Source of the DNA: Streptomyces sp. NBC_00483
GTDB taxonomy: Bacteria > Actinomycetota > Actinomycetes > Streptomycetales > Streptomycetaceae
DNA length: 64,000 nucleotides
Assembly: GCF_036013745.1 (NCBI RefSeq)
Contig: NZ_CP107880.1
Coordinates: 6,386,001-6,450,000, forward strand
Direction of reading: 5' to 3'
Position numbers and translations under genes: made by a program. Below the pieces are notes generated by a model. That model was not told the DNA's origin. It saw nothing but the letters and a program-made list of their open reading frames with translations, and searched no databases. Shown here in pieces: positions 39,356-47,320 of the stretch. Every line of letters starts with the position of its first letter. The first letter of the stretch is position 1.

Positions 39356-40312
39356 ATGCAGGACGTCCCCACGTTGGTCGCGCAGGCGAGGGAGGGCAGG
39401 CCGCGTGCCGTGGCCCGGCTGATCTCGCTGGTGGAGGGGGCGTCCCCGCAGCTGCGCGAGGTCATGGCCGCGTTGGCTCCGCTCACGGGTGGGGCCTACG
39501 TGGTCGGTCTCACCGGTTCGCCGGGTGTCGGCAAGTCGACTTCGACCTCGGCGCTCGTGAGTGCGTACCGGCGGGTCGGGAAGCGGGTCGGCGTGCTCGC
39601 CGTCGACCCGTCGTCGCCGTTCAGCGGTGGCGCGCTCCTTGGCGACCGGGTGCGGATGTCGGAGCACGCGTCCGACCCCGGGGTCTACATCCGCTCGATG
39701 GCGACGCGCGGGCATCTGGGCGGGCTCGCGTGGGCGGCGCCGCAGGCGATCCGTGTCCTGGACGCGGCGGGCTGCGACGTCGTACTCGTCGAGACGGTCG
39801 GCGTCGGCCAGTCCGAGGTCGAGATCGCCTCGCAGGCGGACACGTCGGTGGTCCTGCTGGCCCCCGGCATGGGTGACGGCATCCAGGCGGCCAAGGCAGG
39901 GATCCTGGAGATCGGCGACGTGTACGTGGTCAACAAGGCCGACCGGGACGGGGCGGATGCCACGGCCCGCGAGCTGAACCACATGCTGGGGCTCGGTGAA
40001 TCCCGTGCCCCCGGCGACTGGCGCCCGCCGATCGTGAAGACGGTCGCCGCGCGCGGGGAGGGCGTCGACGAGGTCGTCGAGGCGCTGGAGAAGCACCGGG
40101 CGTGGATGGAGGAGCACGATGTGCTCTCCGAGCGGCGGGCGGCGCGGGCGGCCCGCGAGGTGGAAACGATCGCCGTGACGGCGCTGCGCGAACGCATCGG
40201 CGACCTCTCCGGAGACCGCCGCCTCGGCGCCCTGGCCGCCCGCATCGTCTCCGGCGACCTGGACCCGTACCGGGCGGCGGACGAGCTGGTGGCGGGCCTG
40301 ACGGGTCGGTGA
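39356..40312 (+). CDS. meaB: MeaB: GTPase chaperone of B12-dependent acyl-CoA mutases
   Basis: This G3E-family GTPase of about 318 aa loads and protects adenosylcobalamin in methylmalonyl-CoA or isobutyryl-CoA mutase. It has Walker A GLTGSPGVGKST, switch GVLAVDPSSPFSGGALLGDRVRM, Walker B VVLVETVGVGQSE and base-recognition NKAD. C-terminal dimerisation helices are present. ATG 39356 has ACGGAG upstream; GTG 39341 is an in-frame alternative. Older annotations call the family LAO/AO transport ATPase. No mutase gene is adjacent; IcmA lies 18 kb away. Confidence 0.93.
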   Translation: MQDVPTLVAQAREGRPRAVARLISLVEGASPQLREVMAALAPLTGGAYVVGLTGSPGVGKSTSTSALVSAYRRVGKRVGVLAVDPSSPFSGGALLGDRVRMSEHASDPGVYIRSMATRGHLGGLAWAAPQAIRVLDAAGCDVVLVETVGVGQSEVEIASQADTSVVLLAPGMGDGIQAAKAGILEIGDVYVVNKADRDGADATARELNHMLGLGESRAPGDWRPPIVKTVAARGEGVDEVVEALEKHRAWMEEHDVLSERRAARAAREVETIAVTALRERIGDLSGDRRLGALAARIVSGDLDPYRAADELVAGLTGR

Positions 40313-40931
40313 GCCGGGGGCCGGGGTCGGCGCCTGAGGTGAGTGCGGCCTACGCCGGGGCAGTCACCTGTACCGGGGCCGGCGCCTGAGTTTGGTGCGG
40401 CCTGCACGTGGTGCCATGGGCGGTACCGGGGCCGGCGCCCGTCGTTCGCGTTGCGCTGCACCGGGGCGCCGCCTTGCCCACCCTGCCGCCCAAGGCGGCA
40501 GATTGCCCAAGGCGGGTGCGGCCGACCGCAACGGGTGGGGAGCCGTGTCTGCGGCGGATTGCCCGAGGCGGTGGCGGTCGACCGCAGTGGGTGGGGAGCC
40601 GTGCTGGGCGGCGGATTGCCCAAGGCGTGGGGCGGCATCTCATGGCCTCGCGGCGGTGCGCAAAATCAGGCTTCAGCGGCGGGCGGGCAAAATTCAGCCT
40701 CAGCCGCAGGTGGGCAAAATTCGGCCTCAGTGGCGGGTGGGCAAATTTGAGCCCCTGCGGCGATTGAGCAGCGGGGTCCGGGGCGGAGCCCCGGGGGCGT
40801 AACGCCGGTTCCGGGCGGGGAGACGTGCGGTGCCCCGTCGGGCCGACGCCCCCGGGATGGGCGGGCCCAACGCGGACCGGGGCGGAGCCCTGTGGCTCCG
40901 CCCCGGTCCCGGGTGACCGTCCGGATGGACG
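40313..40931. repeat. Gene-free repeat island with 56/57-bp and 27-bp tandem units
   Basis: This 619-bp region holds no believable gene. From 40456 a 59-bp segment matches 60105-60163 with one mismatch. GATTGCCC recurs at 40501, 40557 and 40614, marking 56/57-bp units with GTGGGGAGCCGTG. Four exact 27-bp steps begin at 40660, 40687, 40714 and 40741 with GCAAAAT or GCAAATT. The last unit runs into a dispersed GC-rich element (40750-40796). A further GC-rich stem, CCGGGGCGGAGCC / GGCTCCGCCCCGG, lies near 40877-40908. Confidence 0.85.
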
Positions 40932-41567
40932 TCAGTCGTCGTCGCCGTCGTCGTCCGACGAGTGGTCCACGGACACCGCACCCGACTGGAAGTCCACGTG
41001 CCAGTCGTGCTGCGTCCCGTTCGCCGACGTCGTCTCGACCTCCCAGACCTTGACCGAGCCGTCGTCGTCGGCGTCCACCGACGTGACCGTGCCCTTCGAG
41101 GCCGCGGCCTTGGCGGCGTCCTCGGCCGACGTGGACGCGCCCTTCAGGGTCGCCGCGACATGGGCCGCGCTGTCGTCACCGTCGTCGTCGCGCTCCGTGT
41201 GGGAGCCGAGCACCTTGCCCGTGCCCGGGTCGACCTCGACGTGCTGCCACTTGTTGCCGGAGCCGATCACGTCGACGTCCCAGACGAGCCGGCCGTCGTC
41301 GGAGTCGAGGTCGGCGCCGACGGCCGTGCCGGACGTGTGCTTCAGGGCGGCGGCGATGGCGTCCTCGGCCTTGACCTGGGCGCCCTTCGCCTCGTTGATC
41401 TCCTCCTGGTTGTCGCTCACGCCATCGTCGTCCTTGACCCGCACGGACGACTGGGCCGCGCTCGACGAGCCGCCGTCGTCGCCGGTGACCGCGACCGCGG
41501 TGGCCGTGCCTCCGCCGAGCAGGGCGATGGCGGCGACGGCGGAGATGACAGTGGTACGGCGCTTCAT
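40932..41567 (-). CDS. Secreted PepSY-domain protein, Asp-rich
   Basis: The 211-aa protein has a signal peptide (MKRRTTVISAVAAIALLGGG to TATAVA), then two PepSY-like repeats (residues about 58-125, ending HVEVDPGTGKVLGS, and about 130-200, ending DWHVDFQSGAVSVD). Acidic runs DDDGV, ERDDDGDD and the final SSDDDGDDD stand out. PepSY proteins often inhibit or sense periplasmic factors. GGGAGAAGCTC precedes the ATG. It is divergent from a two-component system, the common arrangement in which the regulator controls the PepSY gene. Confidence 0.85.
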   Translation of the reverse strand: MKRRTTVISAVAAIALLGGGTATAVAVTGDDGGSSSAAQSSVRVKDDDGVSDNQEEINEAKGAQVKAEDAIAAALKHTSGTAVGADLDSDDGRLVWDVDVIGSGNKWQHVEVDPGTGKVLGSHTERDDDGDDSAAHVAATLKGASTSAEDAAKAAASKGTVTSVDADDDGSVKVWEVETTSANGTQHDWHVDFQSGAVSVDHSSDDDGDDD

Positions 41568-41642
41568 GAGCTTCTCCCGTGGTTGGTGGGCGGCTTCGGG
41601 CCGCCCTGTCCGTCCTTCGAGAAACACACTGCCCTGACGACC

Positions 41643-41680
41643 CTGAAGCCCCGCTGAAGGACCCTGAAGGGTTCTTCAGG
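41643..41680. promoter_or_regulatory. Phased CTGAAG repeats, likely OmpR-type operator
   Basis: CTGAAG occurs at 41643, 41654 and 41664, and its inverse CTTCAG at 41674, at steps of 11, 10 and 10 bp. CCTGAAG(GGTT)CTTCAGG is a perfect inverted pair (41663-41680). The spacing suits dimers of an OmpR/PhoB-type regulator bound in tandem, between the divergent PepSY and response-regulator genes. Confidence 0.7.
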
Positions 41681-41703
41681 TTCGACCTGCCACCCTTGCT
41701 CAC

Positions 41704-42429
41704 ATGCGCCCACCCGTCTCCCACCACCGCCCTATCGGAGGCGCTTCGCGCCGCCCCTTTCGATTCTTGATCGTCGAGGACGAAAAGCGGCTCGCCCTGT
41801 CGCTCGCCAAGGGGCTCACCGCCGAGGGCTACGCCGTGGACGTGGTCCACGACGGCCTGGAAGGCCTGCACCAGGCGAGCGAGGCGGCGTACGACCTGGT
41901 CGTGCTCGACATCATGCTGCCCGGCATGAACGGCTACCGGGTCTGCGCCGCCCTGCGCGCCGCCGGCAACGACGTGCCGATCCTGATGCTGACCGCGAAG
42001 GACGGCGAGTACGACGAGGCCGAGGGGCTCGACACCGGCGCGGACGACTACCTGACCAAGCCGTTCTCGTACGTGGTGCTGGTCGCGCGCGTGAAGGCGC
42101 TGCTGCGGCGCCGGGGCAGCGCCGGTGGCGCGAGCCCCGTGCACACCGTCGGGCCCTACGCCGTCGACACCGCCGCGCGCCGCGTCACCCACGCCGAGGA
42201 CGGTGAAGTCGCGCTCACCACCAAGGAGTTCGCGGTCCTCGAGCAGCTCGTGACCCGCGCCGGTGAGGTCGTGTCCAAGAGCGAGATCCTCGACCACGTA
42301 TGGGACTTCGCGTACGAGGGGGACCCGAACATCGTCGAGGTGTACGTGAGCGCTCTGCGGCGCAAGCTCGGCTCCTCCCTCATCCGCACGGTGCGCGGCG
42401 CCGGATACCGACTGGAGGTGCCCCGATGA
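41704..42429 (+). CDS. OmpR-family response regulator
   Basis: This protein of about 241 aa has a receiver domain (FLIVEDEKRLALSLAKGL; phospho-acceptor D69 in LVVLDIMLPGMNG; conserved Lys in YLTKPFSY) and a winged-helix DNA-binding domain (LTTKEFAVLEQLVTRAGEVVSKSEI, NIVEVYVSALRRKLG, TVRGAGYRLEV). The annotated ATG gives an N-terminal extension of about 20 residues before the first strand, with no ribosome-binding site, so the true start may be further in. Its stop overlaps the kinase start as ATGA. It probably binds the phased CTGAAG repeats just upstream. Confidence 0.9.
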   Translation: MRPPVSHHRPIGGASRRPFRFLIVEDEKRLALSLAKGLTAEGYAVDVVHDGLEGLHQASEAAYDLVVLDIMLPGMNGYRVCAALRAAGNDVPILMLTAKDGEYDEAEGLDTGADDYLTKPFSYVVLVARVKALLRRRGSAGGASPVHTVGPYAVDTAARRVTHAEDGEVALTTKEFAVLEQLVTRAGEVVSKSEILDHVWDFAYEGDPNIVEVYVSALRRKLGSSLIRTVRGAGYRLEVPR

Positions 42430-43841
42430 GCAGGCTGAGGAGGCCCTTCAGCTCCGTACGGGCCCGCGCCGCCCTCGCCGCCACCCTCGTGGTCGCGGTG
42501 GCCCTGGTCGCGGCCTGCGCCACCGTGCTGCTCTCGCTGCGCGGCAACCTCACCGAGCAGGCGGGCCGCGACGCCGACTCCACGGCCCGCCGCGTCGCCA
42601 CCTCCCTGGCCACCGGCACCGCGCCCGACGCGCTCGACCTGGACGACGAGGACCCGGTTCAGGTCGTCGACGGGGACGGCAGGCTGCTGGCCACGTCCGA
42701 GGACCTGGAGAAGATCTCCGGCACCGGCGTGAGCGACGTGAAGCCCGGCGCGGCGCGGCGCGATGACGACGGCGACGACGGGGGAGACGACAGCCAGCAG
42801 AACGGCAGCGTCTCCGACGACACCGACTACACCGACGGCAGCGCCACCATCGACGGCGACAGCGCCGACTACCGGTTCGCCGCGGTCGAGGTCGAGGACA
42901 CCGCGTACGGGGACCTGACCGTGTACGCGGGCGCCTCCCTCGAAGCCGAACAGGGCGCGGTCAACACGGCGTTGACCTCCATGCTGATCGGCTTCCCCGT
43001 GCTGCTCGTCATCGTGGGCGGGGTGACGTACCTGGTGACCCGGCGCGCGCTGCGGCCCGTGGAGGGTATCCGCGCCGAGATGGCCGCGATCACGGCGTCG
43101 CAGGACCTGGGGAGGCGGGTGCCGGAACCGGACACCCACGACGAGGTGGCCCGGCTCGCCGGCACCACGAACGAGACGCTCGCCGCGCTGGAGGCCTCCG
43201 TGGAGCGCCAGCGCCGGTTCGTCGCCGACGCCTCGCACGAGCTGCGCAGCCCGATCGCCTCGCTGCGCACCCAGCTCGAAGTCGGCGCGGCCCACCCGGA
43301 GTTGCTCGATGTGGACGGTGCCGTCGAGGACACGGTGCGGTTGCAGGAACTGGCCGCCGATCTGCTTCTGCTGGCCCGGCTCGACGCGGGGGAGAAGCCC
43401 GGCGGCGCCGAGGTCGACCTGGGCGCCCTGGTGCGCGAGGAGCTGTCCCAGAGGGTCGGCGACCGGGTCCCCGTCGCCGTGGACGTGGCGGCGGTGCCTC
43501 AGGTCAGCGGCTCCCGCGGCCAGTTGGCGCGGGTGCTCGGCAACCTCGTGGACAACGCGCAGCGGCACGCCCGCGCCGGGGTCCGGGTGGCGGTGCGCGC
43601 GGAGGACGGCCGGGTGGTGCTGAGGGTCGCCGACGACGGGCAGGGCGTGCCGGAGGACGAGCGGGAGCGGATCTTCGAGCGGTTCGTACGGCTCGACGAC
43701 GCGCGCACCCGGGACGGCGGCGGGGCCGGTCTCGGCCTCGCCATCGCCCGGGACGTGGCGGAGCGGCACGGTGGCTCGCTCACGGTGCGATCCGCGCCGG
43801 AGGGCGGGGCGCTCTTCGAGCTCGCGCTGCCCTCCGGCTGA
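42426..43841 (+). CDS. HAMP-containing sensor histidine kinase with acidic sensor loop
   Basis: The 471-aa kinase has membrane helices at about 15-38 and 184-206 bracketing an extracytoplasmic domain of about 145 residues with a very acidic stretch at 112-137 (RRDDDGDDGGDDSQQNG and onward). A HAMP domain follows, then the H box ASHELRSPIASL with H271, N box NLVDNAQRHA, and G boxes ADDGQGVPEDERERIFERF and GGAGLGLAIARD. It is coupled to the regulator by an ATGA overlap. Convergent MarR follows after five bases. Confidence 0.92.
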   Translation: MSRLRRPFSSVRARAALAATLVVAVALVAACATVLLSLRGNLTEQAGRDADSTARRVATSLATGTAPDALDLDDEDPVQVVDGDGRLLATSEDLEKISGTGVSDVKPGAARRDDDGDDGGDDSQQNGSVSDDTDYTDGSATIDGDSADYRFAAVEVEDTAYGDLTVYAGASLEAEQGAVNTALTSMLIGFPVLLVIVGGVTYLVTRRALRPVEGIRAEMAAITASQDLGRRVPEPDTHDEVARLAGTTNETLAALEASVERQRRFVADASHELRSPIASLRTQLEVGAAHPELLDVDGAVEDTVRLQELAADLLLLARLDAGEKPGGAEVDLGALVREELSQRVGDRVPVAVDVAAVPQVSGSRGQLARVLGNLVDNAQRHARAGVRVAVRAEDGRVVLRVADDGQGVPEDERERIFERFVRLDDARTRDGGGAGLGLAIARDVAERHGGSLTVRSAPEGGALFELALPSG

Positions 43842-43846
43842 CGGGT

Positions 43847-44323
43847 TTACGGTTTGCCGCGTTGCGAACGCAGGTGTTCCGCGATGGGGGAGAGGGCTTG
43901 GCGCAGGCCGCCCAGCTCCTGCGGGGAGATGAGGTCCACGAAGTGCCTGCGGACGGACGCCACGTGGTGCGGGGCGACCTTCCGCATGGTCTCCATGCCG
44001 TAGTCGGTGAGCACGGTGTAGAGGCCCCGGCGGTCCGACTCGCAGTTCTCACGGCGGACCAGGCCCGCGTTCTCCATGCGGGTGATCTGATGCGAGAGCC
44101 GACTCTTGGACTGCAGGGTCGCGGCCGCGAGGTCGCTCATCCGCATCCGGAGATCCTCGGCCTCGGAGAGGTTCACCAGGATCTCGTAGTCGTTCATCGT
44201 CAGGCCAAAGGGCTGGAGATCCTTCTCCAGCTGGTAATTGAGCAGTCTGTTGACCTCCAGGTGGGTGCGCCAGGCGCACTGCTCCTCGTCGGTCAGCCAC
44301 GGCGTGGCCGTCTCGGTCTCCAT
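43847..44323 (-). CDS. MarR-family transcriptional regulator
   Basis: The 158-aa winged-helix protein has the N-terminal LTDEEQCAWRTHLEVNRLLNYQLEKDLQ, the helix-turn-helix LRMRMSDLAAATLQSKSRLSHQITRME and the wing GLVRRENCESDRRGLYTVLTDYG. The start is ATG 44323 (METETATPWLTDEEQ); ATG 44392 would add an unconserved stretch. TAGAAT lies seven bases before the start without a Shine-Dalgarno, so the message is probably leaderless. The palindrome GAATCGATTC (44325-44334) overlaps that -10 and may be its own operator. Its target is unknown. Confidence 0.9.
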   Translation of the reverse strand: METETATPWLTDEEQCAWRTHLEVNRLLNYQLEKDLQPFGLTMNDYEILVNLSEAEDLRMRMSDLAAATLQSKSRLSHQITRMENAGLVRRENCESDRRGLYTVLTDYGMETMRKVAPHHVASVRRHFVDLISPQELGGLRQALSPIAEHLRSQRGKP

Positions 44324-44457
44324 GGAATCGATTCTACCTAAGAAGTTGAAAGGCGAACGAATGTGGGGGGTGACACTGCGCACCCCGGGCACCCGAGGGG
44401 TGCGGACCAGAACGCAATGGGGTCACGCGTTCGACGTCACACTCTGCAGACTACCGC

Positions 44458-45246
44458 TCACAGCCCGAAGCGACGCTGGAGGTCGCCGAGCTGTCCGGGA
44501 AGACGCGGTGCCCCCGGTTGACCCGTCGACGCCCCTGGTCCACCGGGAACTCCTCCCTGGTGAGGTACGTCACCCACCGATTGTTCCGGCATCAACGACT
44601 CGCTGGATTGCAGCAGCACCGTCCCGGCGCCCACGAACTCGAACTGATGCTCCTCGCCCGAGACCCCGCCGGCGCCCGTCATCGCACGTAGACCGCCGAT
44701 CACGCCCGTCAGGTATCCGTGGTCGTAGTGGTGGCAGGGCGAGGGGCAGTCGGCCCAGCCGACGAGCGCCTGCGGATCGACCCGGATCGGCGGCTCCATG
44801 AACACAACCGGACCGTTTGATGCCGCTACAAATTTGCCGGTGCCAATGAGTGTGAGGAAGCCGGGAACGATGGATTGCTTCAGCGCGAGAGTTGGCTGAA
44901 AAGCGAGCAGATTCCCCGCGCGGATCGTCAGGTTCCCGTTGTCGAGGTCGTACGAGTTCACATCGAAGGCCCGGTCCGCGAGCAGCATCTTGCCGCTGCC
45001 CTCCGCGACCACCCAGTCGCTCGCGTGCAGCGGCGAGTGGAACGAGGTGCGCACGAGCCGGTCGAGCCGGCCGTGCCCGATGCCGTTGAAGTCGATCCGC
45101 CCGTAGTGGGCGATCATCTTCCCCTTCTGCAGGAACCACTGGCTGCCCCGCAGTTCCACGCAGAAGGTGTACGCGTTGACGTTGTCGTCGACCGGCAGGG
45201 TCATCGGGTCGAAGATCGCCGGGCCCCCGGCCGGATGAGCGTTCAC
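44458..45246 (-). CDS. AIM24/TIGR00266-family protein, third gene of the triple operon
   Basis: The 262-aa beta-rich protein has family features in KGKMIAHYGRIDF, the strand LTIRAGNLLAFQPTL, and a distinctive WADCPSPCHHYDHGYLTG with two Cys and three His that could bind metal. A Gly/Pro-rich tail of about 45 residues follows. Its ATG overlaps the middle gene's stop as ATGA. Residues 111-147 (44806-44916) use 16 of 37 codons ending in A or T, unlike the rest of the gene, which indicates a transferred or converted patch. Family function in bacteria is unknown; yeast AIM24 is mitochondrial. Confidence 0.85.
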   Translation of the reverse strand: MNAHPAGGPAIFDPMTLPVDDNVNAYTFCVELRGSQWFLQKGKMIAHYGRIDFNGIGHGRLDRLVRTSFHSPLHASDWVVAEGSGKMLLADRAFDVNSYDLDNGNLTIRAGNLLAFQPTLALKQSIVPGFLTLIGTGKFVAASNGPVVFMEPPIRVDPQALVGWADCPSPCHHYDHGYLTGVIGGLRAMTGAGGVSGEEHQFEFVGAGTVLLQSSESLMPEQSVGDVPHQGGVPGGPGASTGQPGAPRLPGQLGDLQRRFGL

Positions 45247-45905
45247 AGTTTGTCCTCCGACGCCTGTACGTACACCGCACCGCTCCCGCTCAACTCCAGC
45301 TGGAACGCCTCGCCGCTGCCGCGCCCCACCATGTCCCGCCAGCCGAGCGCCGTGGACAGCTTGTTGCGTACGTCGCCGTGGTGCGCCACGTACGCCTGCG
45401 GGTCGACGTGCACCGACCGGCCGGGGGTGATCGGGAGCTCGATGACCCCGCCGTGCGCCATCACCGCCACCGAGCCGTGGCCCTGCAGCGTCGTCGTGAA
45501 CAGGCCCTGCCCGGACACCTGGCCGCGCACCATGCCCATCACGCCGCCTTGCGCGCCCATGAACATCGTCCCCTGGCGCAGCGCCCCGTCGAAGGCGAGC
45601 AGGCGGTCCGCCTCCACGTACAGGGTGTCGCCGGACAGCGTGATCACCTGTACGTGGTGGCCGCCGTGCCCGAACAGCACGGTGCCGCTGCCCTCGACGG
45701 TCATCAGCGGCGTCGACTCGTTCGCGACCCGCCGCCCGAGCATGGACATCACCCCGCCCTGCCCGCCCTGGACGTTGGGCGTGAAGGAGACGTCGCCCTG
45801 GTACGCGAGCATCGCGCCGCGCTGGCTGTAGAGCCGCTGCCCCGGCACGACGGTCGCCTCGACCATCTTCGAGTTGATCTCACGGAAGCCCGGTGCCGGC
45901 ATCAC
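45243..45905 (-). CDS. AIM24/TIGR00266-family protein, second gene of the triple operon
   Basis: The 220-aa member of the same family has typical repeated beta elements: LYSQRGAMLAYQGDVSF, the LMTVEGSGTVLFGHGG strand, YVEADRLLAFDG and GQGLFTTTLQGHGSVAVMAHG, ending SGSGAVYVQASEDKL. No signal peptide or membrane helix is seen. It overlaps both neighbours by four bases (ATGA), so all three are probably made in fixed ratio and may form a hetero-oligomer. Confidence 0.87.
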   Translation of the reverse strand: MMPAPGFREINSKMVEATVVPGQRLYSQRGAMLAYQGDVSFTPNVQGGQGGVMSMLGRRVANESTPLMTVEGSGTVLFGHGGHHVQVITLSGDTLYVEADRLLAFDGALRQGTMFMGAQGGVMGMVRGQVSGQGLFTTTLQGHGSVAVMAHGGVIELPITPGRSVHVDPQAYVAHHGDVRNKLSTALGWRDMVGRGSGEAFQLELSGSGAVYVQASEDKL

Positions 45906-46540
45906 ACGTCCCCCGCGATCGTGTTGCGCTCACTGGGCTGTACGTAGACGAGCCCGTCGCCCTCGAAGAGGATCTGGAAGGCCTCGCCGCCGCCCTCCCC
46001 CAGGAACGTACGGAAGGTCACCCCCGACTGGAACGACTGCCGCAGGTTGCCCTGGTGGGCGATGTACGCGCCGGGGTCGACGGTCAGCGGGTAGTCGTGG
46101 CCGACGCGCAGGACGACGGCCGGGCCCTCGCTCATGATCGCCGCCTGCCCGTGGCCCTCGACGGTCGTCGTGAACAGGCCGTTGCCCTGGGAGGCGCCGC
46201 GGACGCCGGTGAAGGAGGTGCCGGTGTGCAGTCCTGCGTCCGTGCAGAGCAGGTTGCTCGACTCGACGTAGAGCTTCTCGCCCCGCAGCCCGACGAGGTT
46301 GATCTCGCTCGCCCGGTCCGCGAACCAGCAGGTGCCCTCCCCTTTGACCTCCATCACGGTCAGCTGCTCACCGGTGATGCGCCGGGTCACCATGCCCCGG
46401 ATCCCCTCGCCACCCCCGCTCAGCTTCTTGAACGCCATCCGGCCGTCGTAGGCGACCATCGAGCCGTTCTTCGCCTTCACGCTGTCGCCTGTCATGTCGA
46501 CGGCCAGCACCTTGCTGCCCTGCAGTCGGAACGTAGCCAC
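45902..46540 (-). CDS. AIM24/TIGR00266-family protein, first gene of the triple operon
   Basis: This protein of about 212 aa starts at GTG 46540 (VATFRLQGSKVLAVDMTG); an in-frame GTG at 46600 would add 20 residues without family resemblance. Core features parallel the middle gene: KNGSMVAYDGRMAFKK, LTVMEVKGEGTCWFAD, YVESSNLLCTD, GNGLFTTTVEGHGQAAIMSEG and the end EGDGLVYVQPSE. It is divergent from a DUF3817 gene across a region with the inverted repeat CTTGTG...CACAAG. Confidence 0.85.
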   Translation of the reverse strand: MATFRLQGSKVLAVDMTGDSVKAKNGSMVAYDGRMAFKKLSGGGEGIRGMVTRRITGEQLTVMEVKGEGTCWFADRASEINLVGLRGEKLYVESSNLLCTDAGLHTGTSFTGVRGASQGNGLFTTTVEGHGQAAIMSEGPAVVLRVGHDYPLTVDPGAYIAHQGNLRQSFQSGVTFRTFLGEGGGEAFQILFEGDGLVYVQPSERNTIAGDV

Positions 46541-46612
46541 AGGGTCGACGGTAGCCGCCGAGGAGAGCCCGCCGACAGGCCCCCATCGGCGCGATGCCAC
46601 AATGGGAAAACG

Positions 46613-46632
46613 CTTGTGCGTACATTCACAAG
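46613..46632. promoter_or_regulatory. Inverted repeat between the AIM24 operon and the DUF3817 gene
   Basis: CTTGTG (46613-46618) and CACAAG (46627-46632) are perfect inverted arms around eight bases. The repeat sits in the divergent promoter region, so one regulator could control both transcripts. This is an inference. Confidence 0.45.
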
Positions 46633-46670
46633 ATCAACGACCGTCCGCCCCGCTTAGCCGAAGGTGCACC

Positions 46671-47015
46671 GTGGACCTCAAGACCGCCTCCGCCCTCCGA
46701 CGCCTCCGCCTGGTCTCCGCCCCGGAGGCCGTCTCCTTCCTGCTGCTGCTGATCTGCTCGGTCCTGAAGCGGACGACGGACTTCAACGGGGTGCCCGTGA
46801 TGGGCATGGTCCACGGCGTCCTCTTCGTCCTGTACGTGATCTTCTGGCTCGACGCCTGGAACCGTACGAAGTGGAGCTTCGGCACCGCCGCGCTCTACTT
46901 CGTCCTCTCGGTCCTGCCCACCGGCGGCTTCTTCGCCGAGCGCAAGCTCAAGCGCGAGGGCGAGGCCGCGGTGATCGCGGGTCGCGCCCGCCAGGAAGGT
47001 GTCGTGAGCGCATGA
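46671..47015 (+). CDS. DUF3817 family membrane protein
   Basis: The 114-aa protein has three membrane helices ([56 protein letters not shown]). The motif [12 protein letters not shown] and the ending GGFFAERKL are typical of DUF3817, also found in some lipid-kinase-linked proteins. GTG 46671 follows GAAGGTGCACC. Its stop overlaps the next gene as ATGA. A second DUF3817 gene lies at 55521. Confidence 0.85.
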   Translation: MDLKTASALRRLRLVSAPEAVSFLLLLICSVLKRTTDFNGVPVMGMVHGVLFVLYVIFWLDAWNRTKWSFGTAALYFVLSVLPTGGFFAERKLKREGEAAVIAGRARQEGVVSA

Positions 47016-47305
47016 TCGTCGCCTTCTCCGTGACCCCGCTCGGGGTCGGCGAGGACGTGGGGGAGTACGTCGCCGAAGCGGTCCGCGTGGTCCGCGAATC
47101 CGGCCTCCCGAACCGCACCGACGCGATGTTCACTTCCGTGGAAGGTGAGTGGGACGAGGTGATGGCGGTGGTCAAGCGCGCCGTCGCGGTGGTCGAGGCC
47201 CGCGCGCCGCGCGTCTCGGTCGTCATGAAGGCGGACATCCGCCCGGGCGTGACCGACGGCCTGACTTCGAAGGTCGACACGGTCGAGCGGCACCTCTCCG
47301 AATAG
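47012..47305 (+). CDS. MTH1187/YqgV-type thiamine-binding-like protein (DUF77)
   Basis: The 97-aa ferredoxin-like protein has [32 protein letters not shown] and the family motif [21 protein letters not shown], with a C-terminal [15 protein letters not shown]. Members bind hydroxymethylpyrimidine/thiamine-related ligands and form tetramers. It is coupled to the DUF3817 gene by ATGA. A diverged second copy of its last 18 codons lies at 47401-47457, beyond a terminator hairpin. Confidence 0.88.
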   Translation: MIVAFSVTPLGVGEDVGEYVAEAVRVVRESGLPNRTDAMFTSVEGEWDEVMAVVKRAVAVVEARAPRVSVVMKADIRPGVTDGLTSKVDTVERHLSE

Positions 47306-47320
47306 CTGCGCACTGCGGTT

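Noticed and set aside
40343..40750. ORFs through the repeat island with ASAAGGQNSASAAGGQN repeats
   Set aside because: The 27-bp period is a multiple of three, so frames stay open by chance. There is no ribosome-binding site and the composition is that of the non-coding copy at 60202.
40660..40767. 27-bp tandem units as a CRISPR array
   Set aside because: The units are contiguous with no variable spacers, and no cas genes are present.
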